The position numbers were made by a program, and so were the translations under genes. A DNA stretch of 57,165 nt from Pilasporangium apinafurcum (taxonomy: Eukaryota; Oomycota; Peronosporomycetes; Pythiales; Pythiaceae): positions 312,831-369,995 of the forward strand of contig BCKE01000016.1 in the NCBI GenBank assembly GCA_001600495.1. Reading direction: 5' to 3'. The notes beneath the pieces are model-generated. The model was not told the DNA's origin and did no database searches. It worked only from the letters and a program-made list of their open reading frames with translations. Positions 9,527 through 18,567 of this stretch are shown piece by piece (positions within the stretch are counted from its first letter, which is position 1; every line of letters begins with the position of its first letter).

Positions 9527-11563
9527 ATGAGCTATCGGGGAAACTACCGCAATTTTTTCCAACGACATGTCGAACCTTCTACAGACGTCAACTCGATGAC
9601 TTCACCAAGAACCCCCAACAACAAATCATCGATAAACTATTCCGATCGCACGGTTCGAGTCGATGACATTTACCTTGTCAAGAAAGCGCAGAACTTCCAG
9701 ACAAGTACCATTCTCACACATGATGATCTTCCGTCACTGGTGTCATGGGGTCGACTCGACGGAAACAATAACAGTGATGATCGACTCAACAATCAGAGTT
9801 TCACATTACACTCTCGCCAGCTCCAAACGGATGATTTTGCTACTGGTTTCGAAGTGGTTGCATCGATTGAGATCGCGTGTAGTCCCCAAGAATTGTCCAA
9901 CATCTTGCGTGCTTCAACTGATCATGACCACAACTCAGTGATGAAGGGACTGTACCAACAACAATTCATTTACGGCTCAGTGGTACATATATTGACAGGT
10001 GATGACAATGAACAAGTTCTTCCACATGGCAATCAACTAGCGGTTAAGACGAGTTGCTTTGTGCGCTCGAATGTATTCAGTCGCAACGAGCAATGGTGTT
10101 TTTTGGAACATTTCTTACCAAATCAAGGCGACAATGGCTTCACCATCACGTTTACTTCAATGCATGAACACGATCTCATTAGCGGCAAAGTCTCTTACAA
10201 TCGTGTTGACCATCTTCACGATCTCTTCGCAGCCTACGTAGCCATACCAACAAGAGCTGATGATAACAATAACAGCAGCAGTTCAACGGTGCGATTGAGC
10301 TTTCATGGTCATTTCTCAGGCGCCAATACAGATGTCAAAGGCTTCGCAACATCGAAAGCATCCAAAAGCCGATTGATTGCGCTAGCGAAAGGCTTGGAGT
10401 ACTTGCCAGAGATTATCCGTCGCCGACGATTAGGAACACAAGTATTTGCGGATCTGTCGTCCTGCAAGATCAAGAACACACATTGCATCAGTTGTACCAA
10501 AAATCTGCTGCTGCTTCCTTCTGGATGGAAAAAGAAGCGCTGCCAATTGTGCTCTTATAACGTCTGTGATAAATGTGCTCCAAGAGAACCAATAGAAACC
10601 TACACCGGCCACTGTACGACGATGGTGGTCTGCCTCAGATGTGTGGAATGTGTAAACCGTTGTGAATACTCACACATTCAGGTCGGACAGCAAAGCACAT
10701 CTGCTCGAATTGTACCAGATGCTGAGACCTCATTACCATCAGGCAAAAAGGCGGTGCAGCATTTGCAAAAGCAATTGCTAGTATCATCAGAGCCAGAACA
10801 GAGAACCGCTACAATGAATGTGATCCAGCACTTATTTCAGGATTGTTTCTCGGCGGATTCATCGCGGATGCGAGCAAGTACAAGCACGGCCAGCTCCGAC
10901 TCAGAAGAGTACGACATTCTTGGCGAAGTGGATGCTTATCTTAATGACCTTCCACTCTTAGAAGAGTGCAAGTTGGCTAATGCAGACGCGAGAATGTATC
11001 CATTAGACGTTCCCACAGATTCAGATCCTGACGCACTTCTCACCCCCATTCCAGAAAATGAAATGAACCGTTTGGAGACCATTGAAAGACTCCATTTGAT
11101 GGATTTAAAGCGCATGCGCGAGCTTGACATCATTTGCGATATCATCAGTGAAGAAATGAAGTGCTTTTGCACCATGGTCACAATCATGGGCAAAGATTCC
11201 CAAGTGATCTTGGCAGCTAGCCGTGAAGATTTTGTGATGACCAACATTCCACGAAGTGAATCGATCTGCAAACATTTGGTCATGGATGACAAGCCGCTCC
11301 TCGTACAACACCTTGAAGCAGATGTCCGTTTTCATAATCTCGGTCGTGTGAAAGAGAGTGGGGCCAAGTTCTTCTTCGGAATCCCCATTCAAACTACCGA
11401 TGGTTTTGTGGTTGGATCAGTCTGCTGTTTAGATATGGTGCCAAGAGAGGTCACACTATCGTGCTATTCGACACTCATGAAGTTGACGCAGGTTGCTTCA
11501 AAGATCATTGAGCGCAAAGGTGAAGAATTGGACGAAAAGAGGATAATACATGGTCAAATGTGA
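9527..11563 (+). CDS. START-like / FYVE-like zinc finger / GAF domain protein (copy B)
   Basis: The protein has 678 residues and is intronless, with the ATG at 9527. The architecture is the same as copy A: lipid-binding-like region, cysteine-paired FYVE-like finger and C-terminal GAF-like domain. Methionine 24 (MTSPRTP) is at the same residue number in both proteins. From there to the PLLE motif near residue 479 the two proteins are identical. After that the linker and GAF domain diverge, for example ECKLANADAR here against DCVLANSETR in copy A. The GAF core words RELDIICDIISEEMKCFCTM and RFHNLG are kept in both. The different GAF ends suggest different ligands or partners on a common membrane-targeting core. 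The genes are arranged head to head about 2.4 kb apart. Confidence 0.85.
   Translation: MSYRGNYRNFFQRHVEPSTDVNSMTSPRTPNNKSSINYSDRTVRVDDIYLVKKAQNFQTSTILTHDDLPSLVSWGRLDGNNNSDDRLNNQSFTLHSRQLQTDDFATGFEVVASIEIACSPQELSNILRASTDHDHNSVMKGLYQQQFIYGSVVHILTGDDNEQVLPHGNQLAVKTSCFVRSNVFSRNEQWCFLEHFLPNQGDNGFTITFTSMHEHDLISGKVSYNRVDHLHDLFAAYVAIPTRADDNNNSSSSTVRLSFHGHFSGANTDVKGFATSKASKSRLIALAKGLEYLPEIIRRRRLGTQVFADLSSCKIKNTHCISCTKNLLLLPSGWKKKRCQLCSYNVCDKCAPREPIETYTGHCTTMVVCLRCVECVNRCEYSHIQVGQQSTSARIVPDAETSLPSGKKAVQHLQKQLLVSSEPEQRTATMNVIQHLFQDCFSADSSRMRASTSTASSDSEEYDILGEVDAYLNDLPLLEECKLANADARMYPLDVPTDSDPDALLTPIPENEMNRLETIERLHLMDLKRMRELDIICDIISEEMKCFCTMVTIMGKDSQVILAASREDFVMTNIPRSESICKHLVMDDKPLLVQHLEADVRFHNLGRVKESGAKFFFGIPIQTTDGFVVGSVCCLDMVPREVTLSCYSTLMKLTQVASKIIERKGEELDEKRIIHGQM
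9591..10965 (+). repeat. Right arm of a 1375-bp inverted repeat
   Basis: Partner of 5650-7024, with arms separated by 2566 bp. The boundaries fall within codons of both genes rather than at gene ends, which fits gene conversion better than a fresh whole-gene duplication. Confidence 0.9.
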
Positions 11564-11761
11564 TTGTTTGGGTAGAACTCCGTCTATTAGCATGTGGTCA
11601 GCATTACAAAATAGAAAAAGAAAACCTCGAAAACAAAGAGCAGCTACACGAAATTTGTACAAATCACGATCAACTTCATTGCGTATTTGAGCGATCCATT
11701 GTCTTTCAGAATGTTGGTAGTTATGATCGTGTGATATGGATATAGTGCTCCTCACACCCGA

Positions 11762-12115
11762 TCATCCTTCCTCCTGATCATACTTCAGTAGCATCTTGAA
11801 TTTATAATGAGACCACGTGAGCATTGTTCTTAGTGCCTTACTTGAAATCCTTTTTTGCTTGGATGTCATCTTTGTAGTCCCGAAGGGTGAAAGAAGGACT
11901 TCATGGTAGTTGTTTGATAGCCACTTGGAGACTTTGTTATGCATGTTCGACGTCATCGCTTCGCATTCGTTCTTGGAAAGAAGGATAGCGCCGAAAAGAA
12001 TTAATTGCAAAGAATTCAAAACAAGTTTCTGTTTCTATCGATGTGGATTTACTTGCTTTAAAAATCAGGTCAAAGTGTATCCTAGAGGTAGGAGAAATGG
12101 GGGATAAAGATAACA
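11762..12115 (-). pseudogene. Relic B of a TnpB/OrfB-like (Fanzor-type) nuclease element
   Basis: A minus-strand frame at 11762-12019 reads like the segment just before the zinc ribbon of TnpB/OrfB proteins. It has a KVSKWL-NNY motif, a SPFGTTKM motif, then ALRTMLTWSHYKFK, matching the family pattern of a beta strand, K-M, then R-x-M-x-x-x-x-H-x-x-F. Upstream (12019-12115, read on the minus strand) lies the same left-end sequence seen in the relics at 3.4 kb and 41.7 kb, with a TAG interrupting the join. The C-terminal zinc ribbon and the RuvC-III motif are absent, so the copy is truncated at both the middle and the end. Confidence 0.6.
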
Positions 12116-12962
12116 AGAAACCCTCAATATGGGATGACGATTTTCACTTTCCACCTCGTTTCTGAACTCTCCACACGAACAGTCGGACGTGTCGTGCATT
12201 TTTATGCGACTGTTAATTCTGCCAGCTGAGTTATGTGAGATGTGACAGGCATATGACATAAGTACCTTGATGTGGGAGTGCAGTATTTCTGTTTCATTTC
12301 ATAGAAGCGTTTTATGAGAGATAGAGCGAATCGAAACGTCATCATCGTTGCCGTATCTAATAGTTGAAAGGAACCAGATGATCGCTGATATCGGATCCGA
12401 AACAGCCCAAAACACGTAGTGATCAATGATGAGTTACCTATGGAGAGTGTTTCAAGAACCTTGAGACGAAAGGAAATAACACGATTTTCTTATCTTTAGC
12501 GTTTGTGACGTTCATTCTGACGCCGATTATTCTCAGTCGTTGAGCAATTTTGTTGCCAAAGTAGCATACATTTTCAGTAAACAAAAACACTTGTTAAAGT
12601 ACTTAACCGCAATGGATTTTGGGTCGCTTGCGGTCTCGTTCATTCTTCAATTTCCCCACTAATAAAGTGCATAAGCAATTGCTGACATGGCCCTCAAACC
12701 GCATAAACACACTCCGGCTCAGTCATTCTTCTGCGCCATTTGTTCAGTCATGTCAATAAGCTTCAAGCTCACTCAATAGCACGTAAAATCACGCCCTGGA
12801 GCACTACCTATGAAAGTCACTTTCAAAGCGTCAAAACCACACTTTATTTCTCGCAAATTGGCTCAGACAACCAATTGTCACATCTGTTTCCAGATCGAAA
12901 GGTTTAAGTGAACAATGCCGATCTAGTCAAGCAAGCTGAGCTGTTCAGAATTAGTGTTGTAG
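12116..12962. other. Intergenic, no supported gene
   Basis: Only short interrupted frames are present. No family, RNA gene or obvious repeat was recognised between relic B and the palindrome at 12968. Confidence 0.4.
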
Positions 12963-13013
12963 TTAACCTTTATTTCCCACTTGTACAACGTGTTGTACAA
13001 GCGGGAAATAAAG
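12963..13013. repeat. 46-bp near-perfect palindrome preceded by a terminal motif
   Basis: TTAACCTTTATTTCCC at 12963-12978 runs into two 22-nt arms (12968-12989 and 12992-13013) around a central GT, with one mismatch. The arms would form a strong hairpin. The same terminal word, allowing one or two changes, begins TnpB relic C at 41705 and occurs reversed at 25604-25620 next to other palindromes. The site lies about 380 bp upstream of the Fanzor-type pseudogene. It could be a mobile-element end or a small palindromic MITE-like element. Confidence 0.75.
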
Positions 13014-13391
13014 ATTCAAACTAAGATTGCCTTGAGAGTAGATTTTAGGATTCACTGGATGGAGAGACTCCTTGGTGTCTTTTGCTGCGTGCGCAACCAT
13101 CTTGAAAGGTCACGTTGACGATCAATCGCGTTTCCAGAAAAATTATACACCTTGGGTGGGGAAAAAAAATATATGGAGTTAGAAAAATCAACTCTTGAAT
13201 GAATTGTTTCCGGCTTCTCAATAGCGAAGCGTATTGAAGTATTTACCACCTCAGGTCCATCTATTTAGTGTCGCCTCAACACCATTCGCCAAAACAGAAA
13301 GAACCGCAGCTTTGAGAAACAGCATAATCAAAGGCATCGAAAAAATCAAACCAACTACGAGGTGTCCTTGTTTTTGAATGTTGTGATAAAA

Positions 13392-15207
13392 ATGGCATCA
13401 ATGAGCGACGGTATTGAAGAGAACATGATCAAAAAGTGGAGAGCCCGCCCGGGTTTTGCGGAACGGAAAGTTCGACGAAAGCAAAGCGTATACACCACTG
13501 TGAAGACTGGGTGGCAAAAGTTTTGCAAAGACAAACAAATGGCGGAAAAGATTGATGAGGCTGTGCGACTTTGTTCAAGAATAGCATGTGAGGCATCTAT
13601 ACTGGCATCTGTCCATGTTCTGCGATTATTGGAAGCTGGTGAAGAACTTCCTCCATTGAATAATGACTTTTTCAATCGATACTTATCTACAATAGCCAAC
13701 TTGGCCGGCAGCGGATAGGTCCATCCTGACTTGGAAATCAGTCTAGACCTTTACAGGACCCAACACTCTTCAGTTTATGAACCGACAGAAAAAAATCCTA
13801 TATGAGTCAGATGTTGGTTCTGATCGCTCAACAAGCAAGGCAGAATTTTCAAGTCAGCAACCGAGTGACGTTCTACTCCCGGTTGTGTAAGTGGATGCAC
13901 CTGCAGATACGTCTTCATAAAAACACCTATTTTGAAAAGCACCAAGACAAGATAATCAAGAGTGCTGTTTCACTGCTGGTCCGTGCAAGCATCCAAGCTC
14001 AGTATAGCTTATCCGTTCTGATCTCCGTGTACTCCAGGTTCAAGAAGTATCCCATCCCTACTGAGGAGATTATTTGGATGCAGGAATTATCGGATAGAGT
14101 GAGAAACGAGATCGAACCACTGCCACTTGACTTGAACAAATCACCGGAATGTTACATGCCTTTTCTCCGCACAATGCTGAAAGACATACAAGCTCACGTG
14201 GATGATGGAATGAAGGGTTGCCGAGTCTGATCTCTGCTTCCACAGAAACAGTTCAAACCCATTTTCATCAAGATCAATACCACCGTCCTGAAGAAGCTTG
14301 CTAAGGCTTTGGATGACCCTGTTGAGCTTTACGCCGATAAAGCTGAGTTATGGCGCACGTACTTCAATATAGGTCTTGTGACCAAAGACCAGCGAAAGGA
14401 ATTTGAGCACTTCATCTCGACCGACGGTATGTCAGTTGGTATGACAATCTCTTGTCCGAAGCTTCCCGCGAAAGAGAAAAAAGAGACATTTTCTCTTGAA
14501 GACCGGATCATCAGTTTAGACCCGGAAAGAAAGAAGATCTTCACTGCTGTTGTCTACAGAGATGAAAGCATGGCTACGCTGCAAAAATCGAAAGGAGAGA
14601 ACGTCAAACATGAAGTCATCCACTGGTCGAAGGGTCGTTTCTACAGAGAGTTCGGCTACCATAGACGAACAAAGTTGACGAAAGAGTGGATTGATGCTGG
14701 GCCTGACATCAAAACCTTCAATGAAAAGGTTTCTTCGGCAAAAGTTGCGAACCTTGTCTCCTATTTGAAACGGGTGAGATTTTGTCTCGTGTATTCATCA
14801 AGGAGGATGAAGAGGCTACGATGGTCGACCTGCATCCGTCGACAACAGACGTACGAGAAGGTAGTCAAGAACCTTACAGGTGGTAATAAACGAACCGTTA
14901 TCGCGTATGGAGATGCAAGTTTCACAAGCTCAGCTAAAGGCAACATTGTTGTTCCCACAACGACCCTACGGAAGAAAATTGGTTCCAGATGTCGTGTTGT
15001 GCTTGCCACAAGAAGATGAAGAGATTCGTCCATGACAGAAAAATTGTCAGTGACGGTCTTTATGGTGTGCGACACTGCAAAAATAGTGAATGCTATCGCA
15101 CATTGTGGGACCGTGACATCAACGCCGCGATCAACATTTTGAGACTATTCATCGACCAAGTGAAGGAAAAGAGGAGACTCGAGGCGTTCACGAGAAGTAA
15201 AGGATGA
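13392..15207 (+). pseudogene. Nearly full-length, inactivated Fanzor-type (eukaryotic TnpB-like) nuclease
   Basis: About 605 codons of a RuvC-type, presumably RNA-guided, nuclease can be followed in order. The N-terminal helical part contains ASILASVHVLRLLE and RLCKWMHLQIRL. The RuvC-I strand is SLDPERKKIFTAVV, with its aspartate kept. The RuvC-II entry is YGDASF followed by PTTTLRKKIG. A zinc ribbon (CCAC and C-x4-C) and the RuvC-III motif DRDINAAINI follow. In-frame stops at 13716-13718 and 14228-14230 and a frame change near 13795 break it. Near 14985 the sequence jumps from the RuvC-II strand directly to the zinc ribbon in another frame, so the segment that normally carries the RuvC-II glutamate appears deleted. 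I placed the start at the ATG at 13392; the frame is open from 13362 through a GTG. The gene is dead as written. Confidence 0.78.
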
Positions 15208-16002
15208 AGTGGCGCTCGAAGTCAAAACTGAGGTGATAAGCGACCTCACTGCTATGATTCTGGAAACGGATGAGTGTAGCCTTTAAACAAAAGTTAGATC
15301 GATAAAATTTCCTGGGTTTAAATATCATTTTCAAAAATGATAGCTACCTCCACAAAAGTGTATAAATATAATGCCTTCTTCGACAACACTGCCGTCGTCC
15401 CAAAGGCAATATCCCAAAGTACCACCTTCCCATAGCTCCTCTGTGTGGAGGGCACTTCATACTACATTCCTTTGGTTCTTCATTATGCACAGTTGAATCT
15501 GTGTCAGTAATTTTTTTTTGACATTTATGACATGTTTTAAAAAAAATGTTCAAGTACAAAACTGAGTCCAAAAACGTCAAAGTGATTTTCTCTGAATAAC
15601 CTTATGGCGGATAGCTATCACGGCCATTTCTGTAGTATAACACATATAACGACAACTCATTTCTTTACCGTCTTTGGCAACTATACCATAGAATTGGTAA
15701 GACAATAAAGAAATGTTCTAAAATTATATAACTAAAAAATTTTATATTACCACTACAAAATTGTCGTTATAGTATTAATACGTTTTAAAAAAATTTCAAC
15801 TAACTTAAATAACTGTATTTTTGTACTTGTTGAGTCGAAGATTTAACCTAAATTTGTAAAAATTAGATTATGATTTCAGTCAATATTATATAAAACGTTA
15901 ATATCAACGTTTTTTATAATTCAAGAATTGTAGTTATGCTTTTTGACAAAATTCCCAATAATCTATTACTACTGACGAATAAACGTGAGAGGCTAATTGG
16001 GC
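15208..16002. other. AT-rich intergenic region with a small hairpin
   Basis: The part from about 15640 to 15980 is strikingly AT-rich with many A and T runs. A perfect inverted repeat lies at 15323-15331 and 15334-15342 around CA, 116 bp after the end of the Fanzor pseudogene. It could mark the element's right end, but a chance AT-rich hairpin is also possible. No gene is seen. Confidence 0.45.
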
Positions 16003-18207
16003 ATGAACGTGGAGGAGCTGCGCCATCTAATGCTCCCATGGTGCATGCATTTGCACACGCACCTGGCTGCTGCGACACACAGGAGTAGAATATCTACTAA
16101 ATATTGCACTATACGTGTGTATCTAGCCGAAGGTATGCTTGAAAAAGAAGTGCAACGAGTTCGCGAAGGCATCGAGCTGCTCCATATGACTGGAGTGATT
16201 GACAATAACTATTGGAAACAGCTAATGCCCGTACACATTCAAGAGTTTCTCACCAGCCAAGCAGCTTCGCATGCGCAAGATCTACCGTTTCGGTTGCAAA
16301 TGACGGTGGAGCATGATAATCTAGATACCATGCGAGCGTTGTTTTTGGGCTGGAATTACAGCACGCTGAGTGAAAGCTACCGTCGACAAATGGACTGCTT
16401 CCGTCAGGTCATTCTGAAGACGCGCCCACGAACAGAGACAGACTTGATCTTTGCGACAAAACGTGAAATCCCAATCCATTTATGCTTTCGTGTGCATAAA
16501 ATGCAGCCTGCTACAACACGAGTTTTTCTGGAAAAAATTGTTGAATTGGTAGAGATGATACAAGCAGAAGAAGAGCTCGCCCACAATTGGGAGTGTGGTG
16601 ACGACAATGATGTCTTTTTCTGTGGCTTCCCGTTTTACATAGATGGGGGCCAGATAGAGCTCAATTGTACAGAGATTACGGAAAATATTGCAGAACTTTT
16701 GCTATATCTGATGGATTACGGAGTAATGGTAACAGCACTCGAGTGCACTGATCCATCGATAGTAACAAACCCATCTGGACAAGCGCTTGCATCGGTCCTT
16801 GCTGCAATTACTCATGGAAGTACTTGTAGTACTCGAGCCCAATCACGGCGAGACATGATATCTGGGAGATTTGACGTGAACAAGGTATCACTTGTGTTAA
16901 CGGGTCCTGGGATCGATACACGCTCCTTTACAGCGCTATGCTCTGGGCTTGGATCAAACACGCAGGTAAAAAAGGTTACATTGAAGAATAACATGGCAGT
17001 AAGCTCACGAAGCGAGAGAAGCAGACGGTGGCAATGGGTCGCATATTCTTTGTTCAGTCATGCAGCGTCGTCGAGCATTTCCAGTGTTCGTATTAGAGAA
17101 GAATGCCTGGATTCAGAAGACATGGATGCTATGATGGCTATTTTGAAGGCGACATATCCTGAGAAGATGTTGATGAATTCAGTTTGGTCACCAGCCACGC
17201 AGATGACCCATGAGTGGGATGATATTGACGCAGTCTGTGTGAAAGCTGGAGCCTCCATTCGAGTCACCCCTTTTCGTATGGCTGATAAAACAGCAGTAGC
17301 CTGGATACGGCTAGATGATGACACCCAGTTCAAGCTGATCAATGATGAAAGTGCTTGCTCTTGGGTGGATATTTTAGTCCCAGGTTATGGCCAATGCTGG
17401 GTCAAGCGTGAGCACATCGATTGCTACATCGCAGCGTCTACCGATGAGCCCCAAGATCCAATCCATCACGAATTTCCTACCTGCCGAGATACTTTGGTTT
17501 CGTTATCGTTAAAGGTGCAGAAAGAAGTGGATTGCGCAACAATGGATTCCTTTTCACGTCTCGTGGGTAGAAAACTCAAATCCTTTACAGTTAGAGGTAT
17601 CTGTGGTGACTGTGTCCAAAGTATCGTGAAAAACTGTCCGCGACTAACGACTCTTAAGATTTGCGAGCCAGCTATGACTACTCTGGACGAGATTATCAAA
17701 GTGTATCAGCATGGAAGATGTTGGATCTCCTCTTTAACCGTTCAAGACTTCCGCCTTATACCAGCAAGTATAACCCATCTAGCTAAAGTCTTGTCAGACC
17801 CAAGAAATAGGCTATCGTGTGTGCTTGAATCGCTCACCATCATCACTCACTCTGAATCATCTATTTTGGGCGAGGACAATTTATGGCAATTACTGGAGAT
17901 GCTTCAATCCAACAAACGCTTGTCGTATGTGGAGCTTCATATTTATTGGCAACTGCATCAAGATTTCCACGAGCTCTTCGCTGAGCATCACCAAGAACCG
18001 CTGCCCCCGAAGCCGCTCTCACTTCAAAGCAAGCTGAGCTTCCTCAGCGTTGTCAACCATTTCACTCAAAAAGTCTTTCAAGTCAAACAAACGCGTACAA
18101 AACGGCGTCTCTCGCATGTATCGTTGGACTGTCACGTTATTTCGCTGATCTTTGAATTTGCCGCCACATCCACAACACGCACAGTCGTTGTGAAATGGAG
18201 AACATAG
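16003..18207 (+). CDS. Orphan repeat-type protein, paralog of the gene at 818-3004
   Basis: The protein has 734 residues and is intronless. The first ATG is at 16003; a TTG two codons upstream only extends the open frame. It aligns over its whole length with the 728-residue protein at 818. Shared landmarks are LPWC at the start, a KW-W-A-Y-x-LFS motif, VPGYGQCWVK at about residue 459, and C-terminal CHVISLIFEFAAT. Sequence divergence is substantial, so the duplication is old, unlike the recently homogenised gene pairs in this window. Leucine-spaced segments in the C-terminal half suggest RNI-like or irregular leucine-rich repeats. No targeting signal is seen. Function unknown. Confidence 0.75.
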   Translation: MNVEELRHLMLPWCMHLHTHLAAATHRSRISTKYCTIRVYLAEGMLEKEVQRVREGIELLHMTGVIDNNYWKQLMPVHIQEFLTSQAASHAQDLPFRLQMTVEHDNLDTMRALFLGWNYSTLSESYRRQMDCFRQVILKTRPRTETDLIFATKREIPIHLCFRVHKMQPATTRVFLEKIVELVEMIQAEEELAHNWECGDDNDVFFCGFPFYIDGGQIELNCTEITENIAELLLYLMDYGVMVTALECTDPSIVTNPSGQALASVLAAITHGSTCSTRAQSRRDMISGRFDVNKVSLVLTGPGIDTRSFTALCSGLGSNTQVKKVTLKNNMAVSSRSERSRRWQWVAYSLFSHAASSSISSVRIREECLDSEDMDAMMAILKATYPEKMLMNSVWSPATQMTHEWDDIDAVCVKAGASIRVTPFRMADKTAVAWIRLDDDTQFKLINDESACSWVDILVPGYGQCWVKREHIDCYIAASTDEPQDPIHHEFPTCRDTLVSLSLKVQKEVDCATMDSFSRLVGRKLKSFTVRGICGDCVQSIVKNCPRLTTLKICEPAMTTLDEIIKVYQHGRCWISSLTVQDFRLIPASITHLAKVLSDPRNRLSCVLESLTIITHSESSILGEDNLWQLLEMLQSNKRLSYVELHIYWQLHQDFHELFAEHHQEPLPPKPLSLQSKLSFLSVVNHFTQKVFQVKQTRTKRRLSHVSLDCHVISLIFEFAATSTTRTVVVKWRT

Positions 18208-18567
18208 AACATCGTATAGAATGTGGAGAAGCACAGCACGTAATGCATCACACTGGTCACTTCGTCAATGACTGGTATCGCGATTTGAATGCTGCTCCTC
18301 AGCAGTTTGGTCGATGAACCCATTTGGAAATGTGTCAATGTATCCATTTGGTAATAAATGGATGACGACGGTTACAATCCAGTAGTGACCGGTTTTTGTT
18401 GCATGCAATTAACGGTTAGGGTTGGCGTTATTGCTTAAGATGGAAGCGTGGATCATTCGCAAGGTTGAAGATCAGAGAAGGAAAAAGCAGAAGCTGTTCA
18501 ACGATCGCTCGAAGGCGCTGATTTCTCGCGTTTCTAGGTCGAATTAGCCACCGATCGACCACTGCGT
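18208..18567. other. Short intergenic region
   Basis: Nothing is recognised apart from short repeated words around CCATTTGG near 18318-18352. It must hold the terminator of the upstream gene and the promoter of the carboxypeptidase gene. Confidence 0.4.

Noticed and set aside
13719-13801. Intron between the first two parts of the Fanzor reading frame
   Set aside because: The sequence between them still translates in frame to family-like residues (HPDLEISLDLY) after a single stop. A point stop plus a frameshift explains it better than an intron.
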